Positions 27,973-37,667 of a DNA stretch of 64,000 nucleotides are shown here, piece by piece. The first letter of the stretch is position 1, and every line of letters begins with the position of its first letter. The position numbers and the translations under genes were made by a program. Source of the stretch: Eurosta solidaginis (lineage: Eukaryota > Arthropoda > Insecta > Diptera > Tephritidae); NCBI RefSeq assembly GCF_040869045.1, contig NC_090321.1:33353426-33417425 (forward strand). Reading direction: 5' to 3'. The notes beneath the pieces are model-generated. The model made no database searches. It saw only the letters and a list, made by a program, of their open reading frames with translations, and was not told the origin of the DNA.

Positions 27973-28310
27973 TTTAGAATATATGAATCCGGCTCGATCG
28001 GATCACCATCTTCTGGTTCTAGACCGACTGCTATTATATCCCCTGACATATTTTAGTAAATAATAACTTAGAAACATTAGTAATACATCATGAATTCAAC
28101 TGTCAAGAGCTTTTGGGGTATCTTCTGATCAAGTTTGTATGATATATTAGAAAAGCATATGTTTTACTTCCGACTCTCAATGACAAATCAACAGAGCAGA
28201 TGGAAAGAGCAACGGGTTTTTAGGTATGGAAACACATTTAAAAGTATTACGATCACTTCCAAGTTTGACTGTAAAACTTTTCCTCAAACCCGAAACCCAT
28301 TTAAGTGCGC
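27973..28310. other. Unassigned spacer
   Basis: Sequence between the Helitron 3' end and the RTE insertion. No feature was recognised; the small open frame at 28135-28344 runs into the RTE end and has no recognisable content. Confidence 0.5.
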
Positions 28311-28321
28311 AAAGTTACTAC

Positions 28322-29042
28322 TTACTTACTTAACTGGCGCTTAACCGTCTAAACGGTTATGGCCGTCCAACAAGGCGCGCCAGTCGCTCCGGCAACCGGC
28401 GCCAATTAGTCACACCAAGGGAGTTTAAATCGTTTTCCACCTGGTCCTTCCAACGGAGTGGTGGCCGCCCTCTACCTCTGCTTCCATAGGCGGGTTCCGA
28501 TGGAAACACTTTCTTGGCCGGAGCATCATCTTTCATTCGCATAACATGGCCTAGCCAGCGCAGCCGCCGCGTTTTAATTCGCTGGACTATGTTGATGTCT
28601 GCGTATAGCTCGTACAGCTCATCATTAAATCTTCTTCGGTACTCGCCATCGCCAAAGCGTAGAGGTCCATAAATCTTTCGAAGAACTTTTCTCTCGAACA
28701 CTCCCAAAGCCGCTTCATCTGCTGTTGTCATGGTCCATGCTTCTGCCCCATATAGCAGGACGGGTACGATAAGTGACTTGTAGAGTATGATTTTCGTTCG
28801 CCGAGAGAGGACTTTACTTTTCAATTGCCTACCTAGTCCAAAGTAGCATTTATTGGCAAGATTGATTCTTCGCTGCACTTCAGTGCTGATGTTGTTGCTA
28901 GTGTTGATGCTGGTTCCCAAATAAACGAAGTCTTACTATTTCGAAATTATGGCTGCCAACAGTAGCGTGGTTGCCAAAGCGCGTATGCGCTGACTCTTTG
29001 CTGGATGACAGCAGGTACTTCGATTTGTCCTCATTCACCATC
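28322..29042 (-). mobile_element. RTE-type non-LTR retrotransposon, 5'-truncated insertion
   Basis: A minus-strand insertion of about 720 bp. The 3' tail is made of short aagt/acttactta repeats at 28322-28332. It is flanked by perfect 11-bp direct repeats, aaagttactac, at 28311-28321 and 29043-29053, which I read as the target-site duplication. Only the C-terminal part of the reverse transcriptase protein is present, as expected for 5' truncation during target-primed reverse transcription. Confidence 0.88.
28357..29042 (-). pseudogene. RTE reverse transcriptase C-terminal fragment
   Basis: 28357-28920 is an open frame of 187 residues with the typical RTE carboxy-terminal sequences LYKSLIVPVLLYGAEAW, FERKVLRKIYGP, RRLRWLGHVMRM and RPPLRWKDQVENDL. 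Upstream, after a frameshift near 28920, the piece MVNEDKSKYLLSSS is readable up to the insertion boundary at 29042. The catalytic YxDD core and the endonuclease domain are absent. The open frame is a retrotransposon remnant and not a host gene. Confidence 0.85.
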
Positions 29043-29053
29043 AAAGTTACTAC

Positions 29054-29835
29054 AGTTCAACTAAATAATGGATGACACCACTCCCATTTGTGTCCGCTTT
29101 TTCGATAAAAGCTTCAACTGCAGTTGAAGTTGAGCTCAGTTTACTTTAGACGCATTATTGAATTTTACTGCTCAGCACAGTTTAAGTTTTTTTAATTTTA
29201 TTCGATGCCAAAAGTAATATAAGCTCTCACTGGTCCTGCGTATCCTCTTTTGCATTGGCGTTAAGTGATATGCTGGAAAAGAACAGTTTCTGTAATGGCT
29301 TTTATAGCAAGGTATTTAATTTTCTACTCCTACAAAGTTTTACCCTCTTCTGGCCGTTGAAAATACACCCCTACCGTTTCAGATAGCGTACATCTTCTGT
29401 CTTTTTTTATTTACTTCACCTGGTGTTTCCATCATGATGTAGTGATCATGATAAAATTAATATTCAGGTGTTCTCATCCCGTTGACGTTTTCCCTTATTC
29501 CGACAAGTTCGGCATGCATGATTTAGGGGGTTGTCTATCATACAGAACTGCCTGTGAGTTCTACTACGATCGTAGCAGATTTTACTATACGTTTAGAAAT
29601 ATTATAACTATATAAGCCGTTACTAGAATTGTTCAGCTAAAAAGAGTAACGTAACTTTGTATTCTCTAACAGAATATAGACAACATTTTGCAGAAAACTA
29701 ATTTATTTGAAGATTTTGCACGAAAAATTAAGCAATCCAAATTTATTACTTTGGAAATACTCGTAAATACTGGCATTTCGAGCTGCCGAAAAAGTGAGGT
29801 TATGTTGTTGACATCACCTTTATTATTACATCATG
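29054..29835. other. Unassigned spacer
   Basis: No gene recognised. It contains the short repeat-like segment near 29407-29440 that resembles 23119-23155 in reverse complement. Confidence 0.4.
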
Positions 29836-29843
29836 GTAGTGAT

Positions 29844-30104
29844 CATGGCTTAATTATATGGTTGGCTCATTTCATCAGCGGATTTTATTTTTGTCATTGC
29901 ATGGTCGATGGGATTGTCAAAAGGAGATGGCAAACACAAAATGAAACCAACACATTGAATACATTTTCTTACTACACACAAAAACTGCTAAGTTTTATGT
30001 TTTCATTCCATTTCATTCGCATAACATCAACACGCAGATTTTGACAATCTGAACTAACATATTTTGTTTTTGTACAGATGAGCCAACCATATAGTTGAAC
30101 CATG
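29844..30104. mobile_element. hAT-like MITE, copy 2 (261 bp, opposite orientation)
   Basis: Same family and same length as the element at 22546-22806, but reversed: the inner blocks attgtcaaaaggagatggca and gatgagccaaccatatagtt match copy 1 in reverse complement. The flanking 8-bp direct repeats gtagtgat (29836-29843) and gtagtaat (30105-30112) differ at one base. It has no coding potential. Confidence 0.85.
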
Positions 30105-30395
30105 GTAGTAATAGTGATTCCACCATGGTAGTGATATACATTTGTGGATCATCATTTTATTTATTTTTTATTTGTTTCTTCTCTTCGTTGTTTATATTTT
30201 CACATTTAAGACGCTTCGCCGATCGCGCGTCCACACGTTCTTTAATTTAATGAAATTCCATTCAATTATTTTTTAATTACAATTAATAGTTACTTGCCAC
30301 CTAATTTCGCAAGCTGCACACTTTTTTAGCAAGTCTTAATTACTTATTTACATGCATACCTAAATAACTATAATTTTTTTGTTTTTTTTTTACAG
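30105..30395. other. Sequence upstream of the LOTUS-gene start-codon exon
   Basis: AT-rich sequence ending in a long T-rich tract and tacag at 30391-30395, a good splice acceptor. I read it as intron sequence leading into the exon with the start codon. The first, 5' untranslated exon and the promoter were not identified. Confidence 0.45.
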
Positions 30396-30460
30396 CATTT
30401 TTCGGCAGCGACAATCAACGCTTTTGAACGCTTAGCGATTCAAAAACGAAAAATTGCAAA

Positions 30461-30886
30461 ATGTCTGCGGCAGTCGGTCCACAACCATCAGCAACAAAGT
30501 CTATAAGCAAAGCGACATCATCAAGTTCCAATAACAATACAACTAAAACTATAACAAAAACAACAACTTCTAGCAGTGGCGATACAACAAACAAAGGCAA
30601 TAAAAGCTCTAGTAGTCAAGCTAGTAAGAGTAATAACGCCACAACCAACAACTCTAGCAGCAATAACGACAATAACGAAAAAAAACAACAACGACTCAAA
30701 TATATTGCTAATGTGGTGCGTGCTTTAGTTACATCACGAAAACCTCCATGCAAATTGCGCGAGGTACTACGCGAATATCCAGACATTGAAGGTGAACCAT
30801 TGAATTTTCGAAAATTTGGCTATTCCTCGGCGAAAGAGTTGCTAAAGGCAACAGGCGAATTCAGTTTTACACAATATGGCGAAGAG
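30461..30886 (+). CDS. LOTUS-domain protein (Tdrd7/Tapas-like), first coding exon
   Basis: The exon probably begins at 30396 after tttttttttacag; the ATG at 30461 (aaaATGtct) opens the frame and the exon ends at 30886 before gtgagtgag. It encodes 142 residues and ends on a codon boundary. Residues 1-75 are a Ser/Thr/Asn/Lys-rich disordered leader. Residues about 78-142 are a LOTUS (OST-HTH) domain: YIANVVRALVTSRKPPCKL, then LREYPDIEGEPLNFRKFGY, then SAKELLKATGEFSFTQYGEE. In Tdrd5/Tdrd7 proteins this domain binds the Vasa helicase and acts in germline granules and piRNA-linked transposon silencing. The next exon matches the family immediately after the LOTUS domain. The assignment to Tapas rather than Tejas rests on the presence of a further LOTUS domain downstream. 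Confidence 0.85.
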
Positions 30887-31350
30887 GTGAGTGAGATATA
30901 AGGCTAGTACTACAGTTAAAGGCATAATTCCACAACTAGTCTCTCGAACGTTTTAGGCTTTGTAGAAATTCTCTCATTTGTCAACTATATCATTTACAAA
31001 GTCGAAAAACGTGGAGATCTATGGAGGTCTGCTTTATTTTAGTAGATCAAAAAGTGGTTTCATGAATGATTCTAGAGATGGTACTGTACTGATTTGACTT
31101 TGACGAGAGCTAAATTAACACCGAAAACAACCCAGAATAAAGACTGCAATTATCAACCACAGGGGAGGCTCGCGCAAGCCAAAGTTCCTCACGGAAGTAG
31201 ATTGAGGATGACCTAGAAGTTCGATGTTTTAAAACTTACACAAGGCTAGTACTTTAATTTTGCTAGTTTCCGAAACGTACTGGTCCAATATCCGGACCAT
31301 CATCATCGATAACACTACCCAAAACGATAACACGAAGATTAGATTAACTA

Positions 31351-31647
31351 CCCCTGTTCTCGAATCTCTAATGTTAGAGAACGACTTGAAAAACAGTTGC
31401 GAAACATAGCGTTCTCAAACAAAATGGAATATAATTTTCAAATCAAGACAAATTATAGTTCTCCAATCGAACTGTAATGTGTTTCCCTTATGAGTTCCTT
31501 AAGTGAATTGAATTTGCAATAGTTCTCTAATCATTACCGACTTCATTACTAGTGTTGTTCTCAAACAACTTTTTTCGAGTCTAGATTACACTGGTTATCT
31601 TACGTGCCTACAAAGTAATTCTCTAACGTTAGAGACTGTTTACTGGG
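31351..31647. mobile_element. Possible MITE with degenerate inverted ends
   Basis: The left end reads cccctgttctcgaatctcta and the reverse complement of the right end reads ccccagtaaacagtctctaa. Both then continue into a shared (a/c)tgttagagaa or acgttagagaa block. It has no coding content, and no clear target duplication was found, so the limits are approximate. Confidence 0.5.
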
Positions 31648-32035
31648 GTGTCTTTATCGCTACAAGAAGAAGAAGACAATCCATAATTACGGTGTACGTA
31701 TGGGCCTTTTCAGTACAACCTCTAGCATAGAGACAGATTTTTTCGGGACTATTTCGGAAGTGCCTCGTTTTATGAATGATTTTTGGAATTTTTCGGGAGT
31801 TGTTTTTGAAATAGTTTTAGGACTAGTTCAGGATGATTTGGTGTCAAATTTTCTTTAACTGGCTCAAGGTAAGTTTTCTATAATAAAATACGATGTTTTT
31901 AAACGGTTTTATTTAGATTGACTCTGTGTAGCGAACAGAATTTTGTAATTGAAATTTAAGTAACTTCCCGATAAGCTACAAGCTTGAAACTTGGAATATA
32001 GTTCAGAACCCGATGACAATGCAATAATAAGAAAA

Positions 32036-32757
32036 AAATTCTGATAGGTGGCACATGGATCGATATATTTAAAAAAAATCGTATTTGTGGTCCAACTTGT
32101 CTCATTTGGAACAAATATTACATACAGTCCGGAAGAAGTGACATCAAAATATGTTGGAGTTGGAGGAGGGACAAGCATACGCGGCGCTGAGTCGAGTAAA
32201 GTCTTTGGAAGGATTATGTATTGACGACTTAGATTGTAACAAATTGTCAGGAAAGAGTCCATGTGATAATGAGTCACTAAATGAACTAAATAGAATGAGA
32301 AATAATGAACAATTAAATAAAGACTAAAAACTTGAAAATAAAATAACTAAACAAAAATTTTTAAGTAAAACGGTTTTATTGAAAACAATACTTACATGAA
32401 GTATTAATAATACTAAAAGCTAGAAAATAAATAGCTCCTAGGTACTAGTCATCACACTCCTCATCAATCTTGGGCGTTGATCAGATAATTAAATAAAAGC
32501 GTTGGGCGCGTGAAATTTCTAAAAATGTGAGGCGTAGCATAACCTGATTAAGTTTCAGTTGGTCTTACTTATGACTATCAATAGAAATTTTACGCGTCCA
32601 ACGCTTTTATTTAATTATCTGATCAACGCCCAAGATTGATGAGGAGTGTGATGACTAGTACCTAGGACCTATCTAATTATTTTCTAGCTTTTTGTATTAT
32701 TATTACTTCATGTAAGTATTGTTTTCAATAAAACTATTTAACTTAAAAAATTTTTTT
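32036..32757 (+). mobile_element. Helitron-type helicase tail with fold-back 3' region
   Basis: It contains one diverged copy of the 117-bp unit tandemly repeated at 35161-35620 (about 32036-32140). The C-terminal end of a PIF1-type helicase follows (32160-32327): EEGQAYAALSRVKSLEGL, then a stop TAA at 32325-32327. From 32356 a long inverted repeat follows. The arrangement matches the relic at 35046-36067, so both come from one family of Helitron-like (possibly Helentron-type) elements. Only the last 55 codons of the helicase remain. Confidence 0.7.
32356..32757. repeat. Fold-back inverted repeat, arms about 165 bp
   Basis: Arm 1 (about 32356-32521) and arm 2 (about 32582-32757) are near-identical reverse complements separated by about 60 nt. 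Matching blocks include tattgaaaacaatacttaca, tcctaggtactagtcatcac and gatcagataattaaataaaa. Arm differences are few (for example gggcgcg against ggacgcg), so the duplication is fairly young or kept similar. A single diverged copy of the same arm sequence is at about 35920-36067. Confidence 0.9.
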
Positions 32758-33582
32758 TATTATTTTATATTTGTTATGCATATGGAGGGAAAAGTACAAA
32801 AGGTTTATAAAACTTTTTAAAATGACGTGTCCATAGCAATTTCATATAATATCAGCTTACGTCGCTGTTTATACACAAATATTTTTGTTGTTGAAACTCG
32901 TTATTTGGTGAAGAGGGGGTAACGAGGTAAGTGCGGGCACCGAGTTTCTTGTGCTCGGTGACTTGCTTTGAGCTGTCTTTCTTCTGTTTTCAAATTCTGG
33001 TTTTTGTGAATTTTTTTTTGATTGAGGAACTTTTGGTTGACTTTGAATATAAATTTTTATAAGTTTATTTGATATTTCTTATACATATTTCACAAAAATT
33101 TTTAAAATGTTCAATAAATAAAAAAAAAATTTTAGAAAGAATTGATATAGAATGTCAAATTATTGCTTAGAAAGAGTCGCCGTGTGTAAATCTGATACGC
33201 AACTTCAAAAGAAGTTGAAGTCGAATACCAATACTTGGAACCAATACTTTTTATTGAATCGCAATCATCAACATTTCTTTCTAGATAATACCATAAAAAT
33301 ATCGTCATTTCGATTGCTGAGTGGAATTTCACGCTATCTCAGCCACCATTTCGAAAACGCGCGACCTCTGCATAAGTTTAAAATGTTTTGACGTGAGCTG
33401 GGGCATTTATACAAAAAACTCTGTAATGGGGCTTTCAGCCGATATAGGGCGATGTTCCACTCAGCAGTCATATATGTATGTAATACTCCGATATTGCTAC
33501 AGTTTTACAATAAAAAATTATAATTTAAGTAACAGAAATATATCAGCACTCTGATGTTTGCGAGTGCACCCTCTCTGTGCTA

Positions 33583-33588
33583 TTTATT
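33583..33588 (-). terminator. Candidate polyadenylation signal of the minus-strand protease homologue
   Basis: AATAAA on the minus strand about 36 bp past the stop codon region of the protease-like gene. It is a short motif in AT-rich DNA, so support is limited. Confidence 0.35.
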
Positions 33589-33623
33589 TAGAAGTATTAC
33601 ATATTTTAATGACAGAATTTGAT

Positions 33624-34362
33624 TTATAAAATATATGGGTAACCCGTGTTTTCTTTTATATATTTTAGAGCAGGACTTCGATCAGATAAATCTGTATACA
33701 ACTTTGACCTAGAAGTGAAATAAGATCCTACCACAGCACAAAGAGCTCCCTTCACAACGCCAGTTGCTCCAGTAACTATTTCCCTTCGTCGATCATCGAC
33801 ACTTTTCCTTTCCCAATATAAACGACCATGAAAATGGATCGGTTTTGCTATAGTTACGGCAGTAGAACGGATACTATCCCTAAGTCCAATTCGCCATTCA
33901 CTAACTTGCATTTCCTTGTCCCGTTTTAATGTAGATTTGCAAAGTTCTATTGTTCCTACTGTAGGATCTCGGTCAAAGCGGGGGGGGGGGGGGGGGGGGC
34001 ACTTTAATTATACCTATATCTATAGCGCCCACTTCCTTGATGTCTGCATAGTTAGTGCAAACCGCATCGCGAACTTGCTGTTTCCTCATGGGAAGTACAC
34101 TGTTTTTATCAGCTTTAACTGTGAGCTTTTTCCGATCTCTTCCCTTCACGCATGTTGATGCTGTAACCACGAATTCCCAAGTGATCAGTGATCCAACGCA
34201 AATATATTTTTCGTCTTCAAATATTGCCACCACATATGATTTATCATTTGTATTCACAGAACTGCTAGAACTGCCACCTCCAATGCGAAATTCCGTATTC
34301 GTGTAGGTGAAAGGGAAGCTAAGCGCGACCAACAGGAGAGCAATATAATTTCGTAAACACAT
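33624..34362 (-). CDS. Secreted serine-protease homologue, catalytically dead, interrupted by G20 run
   Basis: The start ATG is at 34362. Residues 1-21 form a signal peptide (MCLRNYIALLLVALSFPFTY). The chain then shows a trypsin-like (S1) fold pattern: FEDEKYICVGSLI corresponds to the CGGSLI strand, VTASTCV to the AAHC block with the catalytic His replaced, and AIDIGIIKV to the DIALLKL block with the Asp kept. The later VVKGALCAVVGSYF occupies the GDSGGPL region without the catalytic Ser. The frame breaks at a run of 20 G (33980-33999) on the + strand; on its far side the C-terminal half is open in another frame (from about 33978 to 33624) and includes IELC and EWRIGL. With the run one base shorter, or two longer, the two halves are in frame. 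It may be a sequencing error or a real frameshift. As a pseudo-protease it could be a secreted binding or regulatory protein. It lies inside the LOTUS-gene intron, on the opposite strand. Confidence 0.65.
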
Positions 34363-34428
34363 TTTGAATTATAACGTTTTGAGACGCTTGTTAAATATTG
34401 AGTAAATCAGGATACGTTTTGTAGGCGC

Positions 34429-34436
34429 TATTTATA
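34429..34436 (-). promoter_or_regulatory. TATA box of the minus-strand protease homologue
   Basis: TATAAATA followed by GCGCC on the minus strand, about 70 bp upstream of the ATG at 34362. Spacing and sequence match the TATA box of the other protease-like gene in this window (46643-46650). Confidence 0.6.
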
Positions 34437-34603
34437 CATTAGTGGATTGTGTGAATAAAAAATAAGTAGAGACTTCTAGATTCAGCAAATGGGCACAAAG
34501 TAAATATTTGGCTGTTTTCAAAAGCAAATTTTCATGTGATTTGTTTATATATTTGCACAGCTTAATTGTGCTGTTGAATTGAGAAAGGCCATGTGATATA
34601 ATA

Positions 34604-35045
34604 GGGGGACTCATGTAACCGTATAAATGCCTTATAAAGTGTGTAAACGTATAAATTTATCTAGTTTACGCACGAGCTGTCAAATTTTGTATGAAAAATC
34701 ATTTACACAATTTGTATAAAATTACGCGCACATTTCATTGTGTAAACGCGATAAACTCAAAGGAATGCAACCTTGCAGACATTACAGCAGGCATTTTCAT
34801 CAGAAATCTCCAACATCAGCAAGTAATTTACAAGAATATCTTAGTAAAGACGTTTTAGTTTTGATTTTTCACTTAATCTTGGTATTTTTTAATTTGTATA
34901 ACAATCAAAAAAATTTTTTTGGAAATAATACAGCTGAAAAACAATCAAGTTTATCAAGAGTATTACTAGGTGCGTTCATATAACCGCGTGTATAAATGGA
35001 TATAATTTTACACCTTAAAAGTTTATATGCTATCATGAGTCCCCC
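34604..35045. mobile_element. 442-bp inverted-repeat element (MITE-like)
   Basis: Perfect 12-bp terminal inverted repeats, gggggactcatg (34604-34615) and catgagtccccc (35034-35045). The interior is AT-rich, with several subterminal gtataaat/tgtaaacg motifs, and has no coding content. The flanks (gatataata and taatgttag) do not give a certain target duplication, so the superfamily is not assigned. Confidence 0.75.
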
Positions 35046-36067
35046 TAATGTTAGTATTTTGTAATTGAAATTTAAGTAACTTTCCGATAAGCTTTGAAAC
35101 TTGGAATATAGTACAGAACCCGATGACAATGCAATAATAACAAAAAAAAACAAAAAAAATCGCCGCTAGGTGGCGCAAGGATCGAAATATTCACAAAAAT
35201 CGTATTTGTAAACCGATTTGGCTCATATTTGGAACACATAATACACACAAGAATAGAAAGCGACCTATGAAAAAAAGCGCCGCTAGGTGGCGCAAGGATC
35301 CAGATATTCACAAAAATCGTATTTGTGGTCCGAGTTGGCTCATATTTCGAACACGTAATACATACAAGAATAGAAAGTGACCTATGAAAAAAATCGCCGC
35401 TAGGTGGCGCAAGGATCGAGATATTCACAAAAATCGTATGTGGTCCGATTTTGCTTATATTTGGAACACATAATACATACAAGAACAGAAAGCGACCTAT
35501 GAAAAAACCGCCGCTAGGTGGCGCAAAGATCGAGATATTCAAAAAAATCGTTTTTGTGGTCCGATTTGGTCCATATTTGACACATAATACATACATGAAT
35601 AGAAAGCGACCTATAATGTCCGATTTGGCTCATATTTGGAACAAATATTACATACAGTCCGGTAGAAGTGACATCAAAATATTTTGGAGTTGGAGGAGGG
35701 ACAAGCATATGTGGCGCTGAGTCGAGTAAAGTCTTTGGAAGGATTATGTATTGAGGACTTAGATTGTAACAATGTATTGAAGACTTAGATTGTAACAAAT
35801 TGTCAGGAAAGAGTTCTTGTAATAATGAGTCACTAAATGAACTAAATAAAATAAGAAATATTAGCCAATTAAATAAAGAGTAAAAACTTGAAAATAAAAT
35901 AATTTAAAAACATTTTTTTAGTTAAACGGTTTAATTGAAAGCAATACTTACATTAAGTAATGATAATACTAAAACCTAGAAGATAATTAGGTAGGTCCTA
36001 GGTACTAGTCATCACACTCGTCAATCTAGGGCCTTGATCAGGCAATTAAATAAAAGCGTTGGATGCG
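35046..36067 (+). mobile_element. Second Helitron-type helicase-tail relic
   Basis: The minisatellite described below is followed by a helicase tail at 35690-35883 (LEEGQAYVALSRV-type sequence, reading GQAYVALSRVKSLEGL) and then by one copy of the fold-back arm sequence. A local duplication at about 35747-35797 (tgtattgaggacttagattg repeated) breaks the helicase frame. The order is the same as at 32036-32757, but only one arm is present. The right side ends where the RNase H relic begins. Confidence 0.65.
35161..35620. repeat. Minisatellite, four copies of 114-117 bp
   Basis: The block cgccgctaggtggcgcaa starts at 35161, 35278, 35395 and 35509, giving periods of 117, 117 and 114 bp. Each unit continues with gatattcacaaaaatcgtat, a tttggctcatatttggaaca block and agaaagcgacctatg. 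A truncated fifth unit follows, and a single related unit is at about 32036. The long minus-strand open frame here encodes the repeat translated and is not a gene. Confidence 0.9.
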
Positions 36068-36680
36068 TCAGGACGTAGTGATGAATGCATTGGAGTCCTA
36101 AATGATCTGGGAGTCAAAAACAAGGTTTTGTCAGGATGGATACTCGGGAATCAGGGTCATAAAGGTAATGAACAAGCAGACTACTTAGATATGTGGGGTG
36201 CTGTAGCCGCATTACATGATCCAGAGCCCTTCTGTGGACTCAAAAAGGCACACACTAAGGAAACCATAAGTAACTGGAAAACAAAGTAGCTCAGACAACA
36301 CTGCATTGAGTGCACAAGTAAGAAACAGGCTAAATTGATTATACTCGCAGCAGCGAAAGCATCAGGCAAACTCATTAAGCTCAGCAGAGAGGACCGACGA
36401 AACCCTCACTGGGTACTATACGGGGCACTGTAGCCTACGATCTGTCGCTTTTGTGAGCTGAAAGATGTAACAACGGCTCACATCATCTCCGCATGCTCCG
36501 CTTTGGCAAGGTGGCGCGACTCTTAATCGTGTTATGGAGTGAAAATTCTGAAGAAGTACTTAAATACATTAAAAGCCTCAACATACAGTAATAGGCTAAT
36601 AGGTCAAGCACAATAGATCTAAAGAAAAGACGCAGTGCATCGAGGCCTAGTAATAATAGCGAAATTGTATGTTTAATTTT
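36068..36680 (+). pseudogene. Non-LTR retrotransposon relic, RNase H plus C-terminal zinc motif
   Basis: 36059-36289 reads LSGWILGNQGHKGNEQAD, an RNase H C-terminal motif with the last Asp kept. After a stop at 36288, sequence readable in the same region includes CRFCELKDVTTAHIISACSA, a Cys-Cys-His-Cys arrangement like the C-terminal zinc motif of I/Jockey-type elements. Several stops follow. The endonuclease and reverse transcriptase domains are missing. It is the same family as the relic at 21310-21720. Confidence 0.75.
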
Positions 36681-37506
36681 TTATGCGGACGGATCCGAGG
36701 GTAAAGGCTAGCAAATACAACACCCCTATAACTCAGCGCATACAAATATTCAATTGTAAGAGCTTTCAATTTGGAAAAACATTTTACGCTTCCTTTGATA
36801 CATACCCTAATTTACATTGCATATATCAAGCAAATTTGCTGCCATTTGACTGTATGTGAGAGAATTTATAAAACTTGGGTCTCTTTCATCTGGCTAGAAA
36901 AGTTTCATTTGTTTGTCGTCATTTTGTTTCACGTTTTATTTTAGTGCATCCGCTATTCGCAGCCACTTTGTCTGTGTTACTTCAATAAAAATATTTAAGA
37001 AGTTCTAGTGCAACGAACGTTGCTCCTCCGACAAGTGTAGATAATTTTAGATATTTACATAACAATTTATAAACAAATGCACTTTTAGCGACTACATCAA
37101 AAAAATTCAATAGAATTGTGAGTGCTTAAATATCGTACTTAGAAAAATGCACAGCTGTGAGTTTATAATTTTTTTTAATAAACATTCATAGATTAAATAT
37201 ACAGTAGTCGCTCACAAATTAGAACATTTAGTAATTAGAATGTCCTGAAATTAGAATCAACTTTTTCAATACATTACTTAATAATTAATAGAAAATTCTA
37301 ATTCTAGAAAATTCTAATTTCTGAGCGTATTTTATTATTTTTTTTTTTTGTTGCAAACTAGACATACATAAAAAGGGAATCCCCGCCCGGTAGTCGTTGG
37401 ATTTTCGTCGCGGTTCTGTACAGTTTTTGTTAGTTTTTGTGTGAGATTCGTTATGCGTGCACGTGTTTTGGAATTGTTTGTTTAAAAGTAAACGTAATTC
37501 GCTGAA

Positions 37507-37665
37507 ATGCCAAATAATCGTAAGAAAAATACTTTGTCTTTGGAAACCAAAGTTCAGATCTTGGAAAAGCTTGACAAAGGTGCTCAAGGGAAGCGGTTAG
37601 TCCTAGAATTTGATGTGCCGCCATCTGCAATCAGCTATATCAAAACGAATAAATCATCAATTTTA
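37507..37665 (+). pseudogene. pogo-like transposase, N-terminal fragment
   Basis: From the ATG at 37507, about 53 residues match the CENP-B/pogo N-terminal helix-turn-helix: KNTLSLETKVQILEKLDKGA, then LEFDVPPSAISYIKTNKSSI. The frame then enters the family-A repeat at about 37665-37675. The rest of the protein, including the DDE catalytic core, is absent. Confidence 0.75.
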
Positions 37666-37667
37666 AA

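Noticed and set aside
33152..33554. Plus-strand frames near 33300 with ctcagcagtc similar to 47266
   Set aside because: The match to the region after the small secreted gene is short and could be a shared repeat; not enough to call a third protease-like copy.
35072..35596. 174-residue minus-strand open frame with repeated peptide
   Set aside because: It is the translation of the 117-bp minisatellite; no start context or homology supports a gene.
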